Origin: Streptomyces sp. NBC_00234
Lineage (GTDB): Bacteria > Actinomycetota > Actinomycetes > Streptomycetales > Streptomycetaceae
Direction of reading: 5' to 3'
Length of the DNA: 64,000 bases
Assembly: GCF_036195325.1 (NCBI RefSeq)
Contig: NZ_CP108101.1
Span: 4,774,001-4,838,000 of the forward strand
Positions 55,440 to 64,000 of the stretch are shown piece by piece; the first letter of the stretch is position 1; every line of letters begins with the position of its first letter. The translations under genes and the position numbers were made by a program. The notes beneath the pieces are model-generated. The model did not search any database. It saw only the letters and a program-made list of their open reading frames with translations, and was not told the DNA's origin.

Positions 55440-56759
55440 GTGCTCACCGCGTTCGCCCGGGCGTTCAAGACGCCCGACCTGCGCAAGAAGCTGTTCTTCA
55501 CGCTCGGCATCATCGTGCTCTACCGTCTCGGGGCGCACATTCCCGTACCGGGAGTGAGCTACGAGAACGTCCAGACCTGTGTTGATCAGGCAAGCAAGGG
55601 CAACAACAGCCTCTTCGGCCTGGTGAACATGTTCAGCGGTGGTGCACTGCTGCAGATCACGATCTTCGCGCTCGGCATCATGCCGTACATCACGGCCAGC
55701 ATCATTCTTCAGCTGCTGACCGTCGTCATCCCCAGGCTCGAAGCCCTCAAGAAGGAGGGGCAGTCGGGCCAGGGCAAGATCACGCAGTACACGCGTTATC
55801 TGACCGTGGCGCTCGCCATCCTCCAGGGCACCGGCCTGGTGGCAACCGCCCGCAGCGGGGCTCTGTTCAGCGGCTGTCCGGTCGCCGACCAGATCGTTCC
55901 CAACCAATCGATCTTCACGACGGTCGTCATGGTCCTCACCATGACCGCCGGAACTGCCGCTGTCATGTGGCTCGGTGAGCTCATCACCGACCGCGGCATC
56001 GGCAACGGCATGTCGATCCTGATGTTCATCTCGATCGCCGCCAGCTTCCCCGGCGCCCTGTGGGCCATCAAGACGAGCGGCAAGCTCGCGGACGGCTGGA
56101 TCGAGTTCGCCACCGTCATCCTGATCGGCTTCGTGATGGTCGGGCTCGTCGTCTTCGTCGAGCAGGCCCAGCGCCGCATTCCGGTGCAGTACGCGAAGCG
56201 AATGATCGGACGCCGGTCCTACGGCGGTACGTCCACGTACATCCCGCTGAAGGTGAACCAGGCGGGTGTGATTCCCGTCATCTTCGCCTCTTCGCTGCTC
56301 TACATCCCGGCGTTGATCGTCCAGTTCTCCAACTCCACTGCGGGCTGGGCGACATGGATCAAGGATCACTTCGTCAAGGGTGACCACCCGTACTACATCG
56401 CGACGTACTTCCTGTTGATCGTTTTCTTCGCCTTCTTCTATGTGGCGATCTCGTTCAACCCCGAGGAAGTCGCCGACAACATGAAGAAGTATGGTGGCTT
56501 CATCCCGGGTATCCGGGCTGGTCGCCCGACCGCCGAGTATCTGAGTTACGTGCTCAACAGGATCACTTGGCCGGGCTCGCTGTATCTGGGTCTGATCGCA
56601 CTCGTGCCGACGATGGCGTTGGCAGGCTTCGGCGGTGCCAACCAGAACTTCCCGTTCGGCGGGACAAGCATCCTCATCATCGTGGGTGTGGGTCTGGAAA
56701 CCGTGAAGCAGATCGAGAGTCAGCTCCAGCAGCGCAATTACGAAGGGTTCCTCCGCTGA
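55440..56759 (+). CDS. secY: Preprotein translocase subunit SecY
   Basis: 439 residues with ten membrane helices. LRKKLFFTLGIIVLYRLGAHIPVPGV, the plug and GIMPYITASIILQLLTVVIP are typical, as is GMSILMFISIAASFP and the loop RRSYGGTSTYIPLKVNQAGVIPVIFA. Forms the protein-conducting channel with SecE (25292). GTG 55440 has an AGGAGG site. Overlaps adk by one base. Confidence 0.97.
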   Translation: MLTAFARAFKTPDLRKKLFFTLGIIVLYRLGAHIPVPGVSYENVQTCVDQASKGNNSLFGLVNMFSGGALLQITIFALGIMPYITASIILQLLTVVIPRLEALKKEGQSGQGKITQYTRYLTVALAILQGTGLVATARSGALFSGCPVADQIVPNQSIFTTVVMVLTMTAGTAAVMWLGELITDRGIGNGMSILMFISIAASFPGALWAIKTSGKLADGWIEFATVILIGFVMVGLVVFVEQAQRRIPVQYAKRMIGRRSYGGTSTYIPLKVNQAGVIPVIFASSLLYIPALIVQFSNSTAGWATWIKDHFVKGDHPYYIATYFLLIVFFAFFYVAISFNPEEVADNMKKYGGFIPGIRAGRPTAEYLSYVLNRITWPGSLYLGLIALVPTMALAGFGGANQNFPFGGTSILIIVGVGLETVKQIESQLQQRNYEGFLR

Positions 56760-57418
56760 TGCGAATCGTCCTCGTCGGGCCGCCCGGTGCCGGCAAGGGA
56801 ACGCAGGCTGCGTACCTTGCCCAGAACCTGTCGATTCCGCAGATCTCCACGGGCGACCTCTTCCGCGCCAACATCAGCCAGGGCACCGACCTTGGCAAGC
56901 AGGCCCGCGCCTACATGGACGCAGGCCAGCTGGTGCCGGACGAGGTCACCATCGGGATGGCCAAGGACCGTATGTCCCAGCCGGACGCCGTCAACGGCTT
57001 CCTGCTCGACGGCTTCCCCCGCAATGTGGGGCAGGCCGAGGCTCTCGACGGGATGCTCAAGGACGAGGGCACCAAGCTGGACGCGGTCCTGGACCTCGAG
57101 GTCCCCGAGGACGAGGTGGTCAAGCGCATCGCCGGCCGCCGCATCTGCCGGAACGAGGGCTCGCACGTCTTCCACGTGACGTACAACCCGCCGAAGACCG
57201 AGGGTGTCTGCGACACCTGCGGCGGCGAGCTGTACCAGCGGGACGACGACAGCGAGGAGACGGTCCGTACCCGGCTCGAGGTCTACCACACGCAGACCGA
57301 GCCGATCATCGACTACTACAGGGCCCAGGGCCTGGTGGTCACCATCTCCGCGCTCGGCAAGGTCACGGACGTGACCGCGCGGGCCATGGAGGCGCTCAAG
57401 AAGTCCGACGAGGGCTGA
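56759..57418 (+). CDS. adk: Adenylate kinase
   Basis: 219-residue enzyme that equilibrates ATP, ADP and AMP. P-loop GPPGAGKGT (7-15), AMP-site STGDLFRANI and DGFPRN, and a long LID. In zinc-LID kinases four Cys bind zinc; here Cys130, Cys151 and Cys154 remain, but the residue at 133 is Glu in CRNE. ATG 56759 overlaps the secY stop. A terminator follows 20 nt after the stop. Confidence 0.97.
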   Translation: MRIVLVGPPGAGKGTQAAYLAQNLSIPQISTGDLFRANISQGTDLGKQARAYMDAGQLVPDEVTIGMAKDRMSQPDAVNGFLLDGFPRNVGQAEALDGMLKDEGTKLDAVLDLEVPEDEVVKRIAGRRICRNEGSHVFHVTYNPPKTEGVCDTCGGELYQRDDDSEETVRTRLEVYHTQTEPIIDYYRAQGLVVTISALGKVTDVTARAMEALKKSDEG

Positions 57419-57438
57419 GACCTCCCCGCATCACCTTC

Positions 57439-57480
57439 ACAGTCGGCCGCGGCGCCTCAGGGCGTCGCGGCCGACTGTTT
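57439..57480 (+). terminator. Terminator after adk
   Basis: ACAGTCGGCCGCG (57439-57451) pairs with CGCGGCCGACTGT (57466-57478), then TTTG. Confidence 0.88.
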
Positions 57481-57539
57481 GCGCCGTATCGTGGGGTACG
57501 CCGCACCCGTATCCCTTAGACGCAGAGAGGCGCCGAGCA

Positions 57540-58376
57540 ATGGTGCAGATCAAGACCCCCGAGCAGATCGCGAAGATGCGCGAGGCCGGCCTGGTGGTCG
57601 CTGCCATTCACGCCGCCACCCGCGAGGCGGCCGTGCCCGGCGCCACCACGAAGGACCTGGACGAGGTCGCCCGCAAGGTGATCGCCGACCACGGTGCGAA
57701 GTCGAACTTCCTCGGGTACGGCGGATTCCCCGCGACCATCTGCACCTCGGTCAACGAGGTCGTCGTGCACGGCATCCCGGACGACAAGACGGTCCTCAAG
57801 GACGGCGACATCATCTCGATCGACGCCGGAGCGATCATCGACGGCTGGCACGGCGACGCCGCGTACACCGCCTTCGTCGGTACCGGTCACGCCCCGGAGC
57901 TCGTCGAGCTGTCCCGGGTGACCGAGGAGTCGATGTGGGCCGGGATCGCCGCGATGAAGGTGAACAACCGCCTCGTCGACATCTCGAAGGCGATCGAGTC
58001 CTACATCCGCCGCCAGCCCCGCCCGGCCACCGGCAAGTACGGGATCATCGAGGACTACGGCGGCCACGGCATCGGCACCGAGATGCACATGGACCCGCAC
58101 CTGCTGAACTACGTCTCCCGCAAGCGCGGCAAGGGCGTCAAGCTGGTCCCGGGCATCTGCCTGGCCATCGAGCCGATGGTGTCCCTCGGTACGGCGCAGA
58201 CGAAGGTCCTCGACGACGAGTGGACGGTCCTGACGACCGACGGCACCTGGTCCTCGCACTGGGAGCACTCGATCGCTCTGACGGAGCAGGGCCCGCTGGT
58301 CCTGACCGCCCCCGACTGCGGTCGCGCCAAGCTGGCCCAGTACGGGATCGAGGCGGCGCCCGACCCCCTGGGCTGA
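57540..58376 (+). CDS. map: Methionine aminopeptidase, type I
   Basis: 278 residues; removes the initiator Met. The two-metal site is visible: Asp in SIDAGAI and HGDAAYT, His in GHGIGTEMHMDP, Glu in LAIEPMV and in the EHSIALTEQGP region. No N-terminal SH3 motif or zinc finger is present, so it is the short bacterial form. ATG 57540 has AGAGAGG. Confidence 0.96.
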   Translation: MVQIKTPEQIAKMREAGLVVAAIHAATREAAVPGATTKDLDEVARKVIADHGAKSNFLGYGGFPATICTSVNEVVVHGIPDDKTVLKDGDIISIDAGAIIDGWHGDAAYTAFVGTGHAPELVELSRVTEESMWAGIAAMKVNNRLVDISKAIESYIRRQPRPATGKYGIIEDYGGHGIGTEMHMDPHLLNYVSRKRGKGVKLVPGICLAIEPMVSLGTAQTKVLDDEWTVLTTDGTWSSHWEHSIALTEQGPLVLTAPDCGRAKLAQYGIEAAPDPLG

Positions 58377-58430
58377 GTGCGCGGGCGGGCGCTGGTTTTT
58401 GGATCAGCCGAAGTGGGCAAACTTGACGGA

Positions 58431-58460
58431 TTCGTCTTTTCGAGTCCTCTGACGTAGACT
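58431..58460 (+). promoter_or_regulatory. Promoter of infA
   Basis: TAGACT (58455-58460) is a strong -10. TTCGTC (58431-58436) is the -35 at 18-nt spacing; TTGACG (58423-58428) is too far away by itself. Confidence 0.55.
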
Positions 58461-58540
58461 GACTCGTCGGCTCTCGTGCATCCGTGTGTCCGCATACGGA
58501 AGCCGAAGTCGATCAAGGTAGCCGATTCGAAAGGCGAAGC

Positions 58541-58762
58541 GTGGCCAAGAAGCAAGGTGCCATCGAAATTGAGGGCACCGTGATCGAGTCCCTCCCGAAC
58601 GCCATGTTCAAGGTGGAACTCCAGAACGGTCACAAGGTCCTCGCGCACATCAGCGGCAAGATGCGGATGCACTACATCCGTATCCTCCCGGATGACCGGG
58701 TCGTGGTGGAGCTCTCTCCGTACGACCTGACGCGTGGCCGGATCGTCTACCGATACAAGTAG
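58541..58762 (+). CDS. infA: Translation initiation factor IF-1
   Basis: 73 residues, OB fold: AKKQGAIEIEGTVIESLPNAMFKVELQNGHKVLAHISGKMR and LTRGRIVYRYK. GTG 58541 gives the standard N-terminus; AAGG at 58531 is the site. The first gene of the alpha operon segment, after its own promoter. Confidence 0.97.
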   Translation: MAKKQGAIEIEGTVIESLPNAMFKVELQNGHKVLAHISGKMRMHYIRILPDDRVVVELSPYDLTRGRIVYRYK

Positions 58763-58822
58763 ATCTTGCCCGCACCGCGCTTCGGCGCGGTGGTGGCACT
58801 GACCCGGAGAACCTGACATCCC

Positions 58823-58936
58823 ATGAAGGTCAAGCCGAGCGTCAAGAAGATCTGCGACAAGTGCAAGGTGATCCGCCGTCACGGCCGGGTCATGGTCATC
58901 TGCGACAACCTGCGCCACAAGCAGCGCCAGGGCTGA
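58823..58936 (+). CDS. rpmJ: 50S ribosomal protein L36, zinc form
   Basis: 37 residues: MKVKPSVKKICDKCKVIRRH then GRVMVICDNLRHKQRQG. Cys11, Cys14, Cys27 and His32 make the zinc site (C+ type). Found by reading the sequence between infA and rpsM. ATG 58823 with GGAGAA upstream. Confidence 0.97.
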   Translation: MKVKPSVKKICDKCKVIRRHGRVMVICDNLRHKQRQG

Positions 58937-59132
58937 AGCACGACCCCCTGCATCTCGCAGACTTCGCGCGACGCACGTAATTCGTATACGCAGTGCTCGT
59001 CCAAGCCACGGCTGACGACACCTCCGGCGGGGGCCGGGGACCCGGACGTACCACCTCCGTACTTCGTACGAGAGGTCGGCGGCCGGGAGTGGCACTGTGG
59101 AAGACCCCCGAAATAACAACTGGAGCCATTGA

Positions 59133-59513
59133 ATGGCACGCGTTTCAGGTGTTGACATCCCGCGCGAAAAGCGCGTGGAGGTTGCCCTCACCTACGTCTT
59201 CGGTATCGGGCGCACCCGGTCCAAGGAGATCCTCGCCACCACCGGCGTGAACCCGAACACCCGCGTTCGTGACCTGGCCGAAGAGGACCTGGTCAAGATC
59301 CGCGAGTACGTGGACGCCAACCTCCGCACCGAGGGTGACCTCCGTCGCGAGATCCAGGCCGACATCCGCCGCAAGGTCGAGATCGGTTGCTACCAGGGCA
59401 TCCGTCACCGCCGCGGTCTGCCGGTGCACGGCCAGCGCACCAGCACCAACGCGCGTACCCGCAAGGGCCCGCGTCGCGCGATCGCCGGTAAGAAGAAGCC
59501 GGGCAAGAAGTAG
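59133..59513 (+). CDS. rpsM: 30S ribosomal protein S13
   Basis: 126 residues: ARVSGVDIPREKRVEVALTYVFGIG and the basic tail GQRTSTNARTRKGPRRAIAGKKK. It contacts P-site tRNA and L5. 196 nt after rpmJ; this gap contains no gene. Confidence 0.97.
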   Translation: MARVSGVDIPREKRVEVALTYVFGIGRTRSKEILATTGVNPNTRVRDLAEEDLVKIREYVDANLRTEGDLRREIQADIRRKVEIGCYQGIRHRRGLPVHGQRTSTNARTRKGPRRAIAGKKKPGKK

Positions 59514-59585
59514 TCCTCAGCGGACGCTATCCAGCGGTCTTCGCTGTAGGACCGATCACCTCCCCTCTCCATCTGGAGTCAAGAC

Positions 59586-59990
59586 ATGCCCCCCAAGGGT
59601 CGTCAGGGCGCAGCCAAGAAGGTGCGTCGCAAGGAAAAGAAGAACGTCGCTCACGGCCACGCGCACATCAAGAGCACGTTCAACAACACCATCGTCTCGA
59701 TCACGGACCCCTCGGGCAACGTGATCTCCTGGGCCTCCGCCGGCCACGTCGGCTTCAAGGGCTCGCGCAAGTCCACCCCCTTCGCCGCGCAGATGGCCGC
59801 CGAGTCGGCCGCCCGCCGCGCGCAGGAGCACGGCATGCGCAAGGTTGACGTCTTCGTCAAGGGTCCGGGCTCCGGCCGCGAGACCGCGATCCGCTCCCTC
59901 CAGGCCACGGGCCTCGAGGTCGGTTCGATCCAGGACGTCACCCCGACGCCGCACAACGGCTGCCGCCCGCCGAAGCGTCGTCGCGTCTGA
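59586..59990 (+). CDS. rpsK: 30S ribosomal protein S11
   Basis: 134 residues: HIKSTFNNTIVSITDPSGNVISWASAG and DVTPTPHNGCRPPKRRRV. In E. coli rpsD follows, but here rpoA does; rpsD is not in the window, as usual in Streptomyces. Confidence 0.97.
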   Translation: MPPKGRQGAAKKVRRKEKKNVAHGHAHIKSTFNNTIVSITDPSGNVISWASAGHVGFKGSRKSTPFAAQMAAESAARRAQEHGMRKVDVFVKGPGSGRETAIRSLQATGLEVGSIQDVTPTPHNGCRPPKRRRV

Positions 59991-60126
59991 CGCACGACGG
60001 CCGGTAACGGTTGTTGCGTTTCTTTCGGGTCCGGGCGGTATGTCTCTTCCGAGGCGTGCCGCCCGTACCCTTGTTCTACCTGTCGGGCATCAAATAGTGG
60101 GTGCCCACGACTGAAGGATTCTTCTC

Positions 60127-61149
60127 ATGCTGATCGCTCAGCGTCCCTCGCTGACCGAAGAGGTCGTCGACGAGTTCCGCTCCCGGTTCGTGATCGAGCC
60201 GCTGGAGCCGGGCTTCGGTTACACCCTCGGCAACTCCCTGCGCCGGACTCTTCTCTCCTCGATCCCGGGTGCGGCTGTCACGTCCATCCGCATCGACGGT
60301 GTCCTGCACGAGTTCACCACCGTGCCGGGCGTCAAGGAAGACGTCACCGACCTCATCCTCAACATCAAGCAGCTGGTCGTCTCCTCGGAGCACGACGAGC
60401 CGGTCGTGATGTACCTGCGCAAGCAGGGTCCCGGCCTGGTCACCGCTGCTGACATCGCCCCGCCGGCCGGTGTCGAGGTCCACAACCCGGACCTCGTCCT
60501 GGCCACGCTGAACGGCAAGGGCAAGCTGGAGATGGAGCTGACCGTCGAGCGCGGTCGCGGTTACGTCTCCGCCGTCCAGAACAAGCAGGCGGGCCAGGAG
60601 ATCGGCCGGATTCCGGTCGACTCCATCTACTCCCCGGTGCTCAAGGTCACGTACAAGGTCGAGGCGACCCGTGTCGAGCAGCGCACCGACTTCGACAAGC
60701 TGATCGTCGACGTCGAGACCAAGCAGGCCATGCGTCCCCGTGACGCCATGGCGTCGGCCGGTAAGACCCTGGTCGAGCTGTTCGGTCTGGCGCGCGAGCT
60801 CAACATCGACGCCGAGGGCATCGACATGGGCCCGTCGCCGACGGACGCCGCGCTCGCCGCCGATCTGGCGCTGCCGATCGAGGAGCTCGAGCTCACGGTC
60901 CGTTCGTACAACTGCCTCAAGCGCGAGGGCATCCACTCCGTGGGTGAGCTCGTGGCTCGTTCCGAGGCCGACCTGCTCGACATCCGCAACTTCGGTGCGA
61001 AGTCGATCGACGAGGTCAAGGCGAAGCTGGCCGGTATGGGCCTCGCGCTCAAGGACTCGCCTCCCGGCTTCGACCCGACCGCCGCCGCGGACGCCTTCGG
61101 TGCGGACGACGACGCGGACGCCGGTTTCGTGGAGACCGAGCAGTACTGA
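60127..61149 (+). CDS. rpoA: DNA-directed RNA polymerase subunit alpha
   Basis: 340 residues. N-domain with FVIEPLEPGFGYTLGNSLRRTLLSSIPGAAV; linker near 235-255; C-domain ELELTVRSYNCLKREGIHSVGELVARSEADLLDIRNFG, the helix-hairpin part that binds UP elements and activators. An acidic Asp/Ala tail follows. TTCTTCTC separates the start from a weak ribosome-binding site AAGGA. Confidence 0.97.
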   Translation: MLIAQRPSLTEEVVDEFRSRFVIEPLEPGFGYTLGNSLRRTLLSSIPGAAVTSIRIDGVLHEFTTVPGVKEDVTDLILNIKQLVVSSEHDEPVVMYLRKQGPGLVTAADIAPPAGVEVHNPDLVLATLNGKGKLEMELTVERGRGYVSAVQNKQAGQEIGRIPVDSIYSPVLKVTYKVEATRVEQRTDFDKLIVDVETKQAMRPRDAMASAGKTLVELFGLARELNIDAEGIDMGPSPTDAALAADLALPIEELELTVRSYNCLKREGIHSVGELVARSEADLLDIRNFGAKSIDEVKAKLAGMGLALKDSPPGFDPTAAADAFGADDDADAGFVETEQY

Positions 61150-61331
61150 TCCATCTCCGGCGGGGGTGTCCGGGATTCCGGATGCCCCGCGCCGGGGTGA
61201 GGCTTCGGCCTCGACCGCCGGACGGACCACTCGTGTCCGTCCGGCACCCGAATGCTTCCGTGGGGCGTCCGCTTCACGGGAACTGACACCGGTACCTGAT
61301 ACGGCCGGTGCAGCACACAAGGAGAAACACC

Positions 61332-61835
61332 ATGCCGAAGCCCGCGAAGGGCGCCCGTCTGGGCGGCAGCGCTGCGCACGAGAAGCTTCTTCTCATCAAC
61401 CTTGCGAAGTCGCTGTTCGAGCACGGCCGCATCACCACGACCGAGGCCAAGGCCCGCCGCCTGCGTCCGGTCGCCGAGCGTTTCATCACCAAGGCGAAGA
61501 AGGGCGACATCCACAACCGTCGCCTGGTGCTGCAGTCGATCACGGACAAGGGCATCGTGCACACGCTCTTCACCGAGATCGCCCCGCGGTACGAGAACCG
61601 CCCCGGTGGTTACACCCGTATCACCAAGATCGGCAACCGTCGTGGCGACAACGCCCCGATGGCGGTCATCGAGCTGGTCGAGGCGCTGACCGTGGCGCAG
61701 CAGGCCACCGGTGAGGCCGAGGCCGCGACGAAGCGTGCGGTTAAGGAAGACTCCCTCAAGAAGGACGAGGCCCCGGCCGAGTCCGTCGAGGACGCCACGC
61801 CGGCCGAGGCCGACGCGGAGTCCAAGGACGCCTGA
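61332..61835 (+). CDS. rplQ: 50S ribosomal protein L17 with acidic tail
   Basis: 167 residues. The L17 core (GARLGGSAAHEKLLLINLAKSLFEHGRI, ITKAKKGD, RPGGYTRI) ends at about residue 120; the rest is an Ala/Glu/Asp/Lys-rich tail (EDSLKKDEAPAESVED) not in the E. coli protein. GGAGAA supports ATG 61332. The gap after rpoA is 182 nt. Confidence 0.96.
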   Translation: MPKPAKGARLGGSAAHEKLLLINLAKSLFEHGRITTTEAKARRLRPVAERFITKAKKGDIHNRRLVLQSITDKGIVHTLFTEIAPRYENRPGGYTRITKIGNRRGDNAPMAVIELVEALTVAQQATGEAEAATKRAVKEDSLKKDEAPAESVEDATPAEADAESKDA

Positions 61836-61853
61836 GCGTTCTGAGACCACTGG

Positions 61854-61891
61854 ACGGGCCCGCATCACCCTTCGGGGCGGTGCGGGCCCGT
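61854..61891 (+). terminator. Terminator after rplQ
   Basis: ACGGGCCCGCA pairs with TGCGGGCCCGT, with CACCC/GGGGCGG inside. It ends the ribosomal cluster; truA begins 22 nt later. Confidence 0.82.
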
Positions 61892-61912
61892 TCTGCTTGA
61901 GAGGATGCGCGG

Positions 61913-62767
61913 GTGAGTGACGAGGTGGAGTCCGGTTTCGTACGGGTACGGCTGGACCTTTCCTACGACGGGAAGGACTTCTCCGGCTGGGCGAAGCAGA
62001 CGAGCAGGCGCACCGTGCAGGGTGAGATCGAGGATGCGCTGAGGACCGTGACACGGTCCTCGCGCACGTACGACCTGACCGTTGCCGGGCGGACCGATGC
62101 CGGGGTGCACGCGAGGGGGCAGGTCGCGCACGTCGATCTGCCGGCCGAGGTGTGGGCGGAGCACGAGGAGAAGCTGCTGCGTCGCATGGCCGGGCGGATG
62201 CCGCAGGACGTGCGGATCTGGCGGGCCGCCGAGGCGCCGGCCGGATTCAACGCGCGGTTCTCCGCGCTGTGGCGGCGCTACGCATACCGGGTGGCGGACC
62301 GGCCGGGCGGGGTGGACCCGCTGCTGCGGGGGCATGTGCTGTGGCACGACCGGCCGTTGGACATCGACGCGATGAACGAGGCGGCGGCGCCGATGGTCGG
62401 GGAGCAGGACTTCGCCGCGTACTGCAAGAAGCGCGAGGGCGCGACGACCATCCGTACGTTGCAGAAGCTGAACTGGGTACGGGACGAGGCGTCCGGTGTC
62501 ATGACGGCGACGGTGCAGGCCGACGCCTTCTGCCACAACATGGTGCGGGCGCTCATCGGCGCCGCGCTGTTCGTGGGCGACGGGCGCAGGCCCGCCGGCT
62601 GGCCCGCCGAGGTGCTGGCGGCGCGGGTGCGGGATCCCGGAGTGCACGTGGTCCGGCCGCACGGGCTGACGCTGGAGGAAGTGGCCTATCCGGCGGACGA
62701 GTTGCTGGCGGCGCGGGCCGTGGAGGCCCGGAACGTACGGACGTTGCCCGGGGGCGGCTGCTGCTGA
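61913..62767 (+). CDS. truA: tRNA pseudouridine(38-40) synthase
   Basis: 284 residues. RLDLSYDGKDFSGWAKQ, the catalytic Asp62 in AGRTDAGVHARGQ and MVRALIGA match TruA, which isomerises uridines 38-40 of many tRNAs. GTG 61913 is the start. Read-through past the terminator or a promoter inside it would serve truA. Confidence 0.95.
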   Translation: MSDEVESGFVRVRLDLSYDGKDFSGWAKQTSRRTVQGEIEDALRTVTRSSRTYDLTVAGRTDAGVHARGQVAHVDLPAEVWAEHEEKLLRRMAGRMPQDVRIWRAAEAPAGFNARFSALWRRYAYRVADRPGGVDPLLRGHVLWHDRPLDIDAMNEAAAPMVGEQDFAAYCKKREGATTIRTLQKLNWVRDEASGVMTATVQADAFCHNMVRALIGAALFVGDGRRPAGWPAEVLAARVRDPGVHVVRPHGLTLEEVAYPADELLAARAVEARNVRTLPGGGCC

Positions 62768-62783
62768 GCCCCCGGGCGGACCG

Positions 62784-63638
62784 TCAGGCGGCGGGAACGC
62801 CGGCCGCCGCCGACGCCTGGACCTCGCCCCGGTGGCGGATCTGACGGAACGTGAAGTTCGTCAGGTCGTCGCCCACGGTGAAGACGTTGGCATCGGCCTT
62901 GGTGACGTTCTTGCCGTTCGTGAAGCCGCCCACGGTGAAGTAGGCATAGCGGCCGTAGGAGTTGGCGGTGCGGCGGCAGACCGCACCGCCCCGGCAGAAG
63001 GTGGGGACGCCCGCGCCGTTCAGCGAGGCGATGCCGCCCGTCGCCTGCTGGGCGGCCTTCTTGGCCTGGGCCTCGGTCTTGAACACCGCGAGGCCGACCG
63101 TCACCGCGACGCCGTCCTTGCGGTAGGTGGCCCGGATGACCTGCTCACAGCCGTTGTTGGTGAGGATGGAGCCGAGCGCGCCCTGGGTCGTCGCGGCGCA
63201 GTTGCGGGTCTGTGCCGTCGCGCCCTTGGTGTGGACGCGGTCGCCCATGGTCAGGCGCTTGCCGGGGAAGAAGGCGTCGGCGGTGATCGGCGCCTTGTCC
63301 TTGCGGGCGTCGGAGATGTACTCCTTCGGGTCCGGCGGGGGCGGCGGCGCGACGGAGGAGAACGAGGGCTCGGGTGCGGCGGACTCCGAGGGCAGGTCCG
63401 CGGGAGCGGGCAGCTCGCTCGCGTTCTTGTCCGCCCGTGCGGGTCCGTCGTCGCCGTTGGCCGTGATCACGGCCGTGGCCACGATCGCGGCGACCGCCGC
63501 GGTGGCCAGCGCCCCACCGCCGATCATCAGCCATTTCCTGCGGCGGCTGCGTGCGGCGGATTCCTCCGCCAGTGCCGCCCAGTCCGGAGTCTGACCGCCC
63601 CCGGGCCCCCAGGAGGGCCCCCCTTGCCCAAAGCTCAT
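62784..63638 (-). CDS. Membrane-anchored hypothetical protein
   Basis: 284 residues. N-terminal Gly/Pro-rich cytoplasmic part, basic SRRRK, one membrane segment (about 36-60, WLMIGGGALATAAVAAIVATAV), a Pro/Ser-rich linker (SSVAPPPPPDPKEY) and an extracellular domain (about 110-275) with four Cys (RNCAATT, NNGCEQV, PTFCRGGAVCRRT). I recognise no family. ATG 63638 has no clear ribosome-binding site, but TAAGAT lies seven bases before it on this strand, which fits a leaderless transcript. Divergent from the ABC-F gene. Confidence 0.75.
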   Translation of the reverse strand: MSFGQGGPSWGPGGGQTPDWAALAEESAARSRRRKWLMIGGGALATAAVAAIVATAVITANGDDGPARADKNASELPAPADLPSESAAPEPSFSSVAPPPPPDPKEYISDARKDKAPITADAFFPGKRLTMGDRVHTKGATAQTRNCAATTQGALGSILTNNGCEQVIRATYRKDGVAVTVGLAVFKTEAQAKKAAQQATGGIASLNGAGVPTFCRGGAVCRRTANSYGRYAYFTVGGFTNGKNVTKADANVFTVGDDLTNFTFRQIRHRGEVQASAAAGVPAA

Positions 63639-63705
63639 GCCGCGAATCTTAGGGCCTTGGTAATCCAGTTGGGCCAGGGGTTCGCGGGCCGTGACAATGC
63701 TGTGC

Positions 63706-64000
63706 ATGGGACATCTTGAAGCAGGCCACCTGGAGTACTACCTACCGGACGGGCGGGTGCTGCTCGGCGATGCTTCGTTCCGGGTCGCCGACGGCGCCGT
63801 CGTCGCTCTCGTCGGGGCGAACGGTGCGGGCAAGACGACGCTGCTGCGGCTGCTGGCCGGTGAGCTCCAGCCGCACGGCGGTTCGGTGTCGGTGAGCGGC
63901 GGGCTCGGCGTGATGGCCCAGTTCGTGGGGTCGGTGCGGGACGAGCGGACCGTGCGGGATCTGCTGGTGTCCGTGGCCCAGCCCCGTATCCGGGAAGCGG
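63706..64000 (+). CDS. ABC-F family ATPase, 5' part only
   Basis: 98 residues up to the window end. LLGDASFRVADGAVVALVGANGAGKTTLLRLLAGEL is the Walker A region of the first ABC domain, and GLGVMAQF is the Q-loop zone. No membrane segments, so a soluble ABC-F protein (EttA/Uup-like or antibiotic ribosomal protection type) is expected. ATG 63706 is near GACAAT (63693-63698); no ribosome-binding site is seen. The remainder lies outside. Confidence 0.83.
   Translation, partial: MGHLEAGHLEYYLPDGRVLLGDASFRVADGAVVALVGANGAGKTTLLRLLAGELQPHGGSVSVSGGLGVMAQFVGSVRDERTVRDLLVSVAQPRIREA

Noticed and set aside
61150..61331. Possible small gene between rpoA and rplQ
   Set aside because: No start with a ribosome-binding site and no coding pattern; the stretch is GC-rich spacer with hairpins.

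Overview
The window is a high-GC actinobacterial chromosome segment, almost certainly Streptomyces or a close Streptomycetaceae relative. The signs are frequent GTG starts, 1-4 nt start/stop overlaps, strongly G/C-ending codons, a TTG-started rpoB, a second NADH-dehydrogenase-type cluster without nuoD/E/F/G, and a gene order that follows the nuo2 - htpX - yajQ - tRNA-Tyr - rpmG - murB - aspC - secE/nusG - rplKA - rplJL - rpoBC - rpsLG/fusA/tuf - S10/spc/alpha region of Streptomyces coelicolor as I remember it. There are no rRNA genes, CRISPR arrays, insertion sequences or biosynthetic clusters.

Layout. 1-9672: tightly overlapping complex-I-like operon nuoA(partial)-B-C-H-I-J-K-L-M-N. 9762-11670: mscL with a zinc-ribbon tail, then htpX and a YccF-type membrane protein. 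11667-13647 (minus): an AlkB-like dioxygenase and an Ogt-type alkyltransferase, a likely DNA-alkylation-repair pair, then yajQ. 13813-16585: tRNA-Tyr, an NAD(P)-binding protein, a cytosine-deaminase-like protein that seems to have lost key active-site residues, then tRNA-Thr and tRNA-Met. 16675-23548: rpmG, two MaoC-type dehydratase subunits, two TetR-regulated modules (TetR/MFS exporter; TetR with a divergent NAD(P)-binding protein), murB and an adenosine-deaminase-like gene. 23672-26543: aspC, tRNA-Trp, secE, nusG. 26719-42293: rplK, rplA, rplJ, rplL, rpoB, rpoC, rpsL, rpsG, fusA, tuf. 42404-45062 (minus): a PIG-L-type lipoprotein with a large C-terminal domain and a GNAT acetyltransferase. 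45512-62767: one nearly continuous block of S10, spc and alpha operon genes with secY, adk, map, infA and rpoA, ending in truA. 62784-64000: a hypothetical membrane-anchored protein and the start of a divergent ABC-F gene.

The second half is the main transcription/translation supply region: RNA polymerase core subunits, three elongation/initiation factors, the Sec channel (SecE, SecY), adenylate kinase, methionine aminopeptidase and most ribosomal proteins. Control elements visible here include good promoter matches before rplK, rplJ, rpoB, rpsL, rpsJ and tRNA-Thr, an L10-type leader before rplJ, strong intrinsic terminators after aspC, nusG, rplA, rplL, rpoC, tuf, adk and rplQ, and a 30-nt hairpin element that is nearly identical in the rpsL and rpsJ leaders.

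I see no convincing new multi-gene defence or metabolic system. The observations most worth checking are the shared rpsL/rpsJ leader element, the nuoD-less respiratory cluster whose NuoC carries a long low-complexity tail, the degenerate deaminase-like protein, the CGGACAG triplet at 11-bp spacing upstream of aspC/tRNA-Trp, the 13-nt tandem repeat upstream of the rpoB promoter, and several probable leaderless genes.
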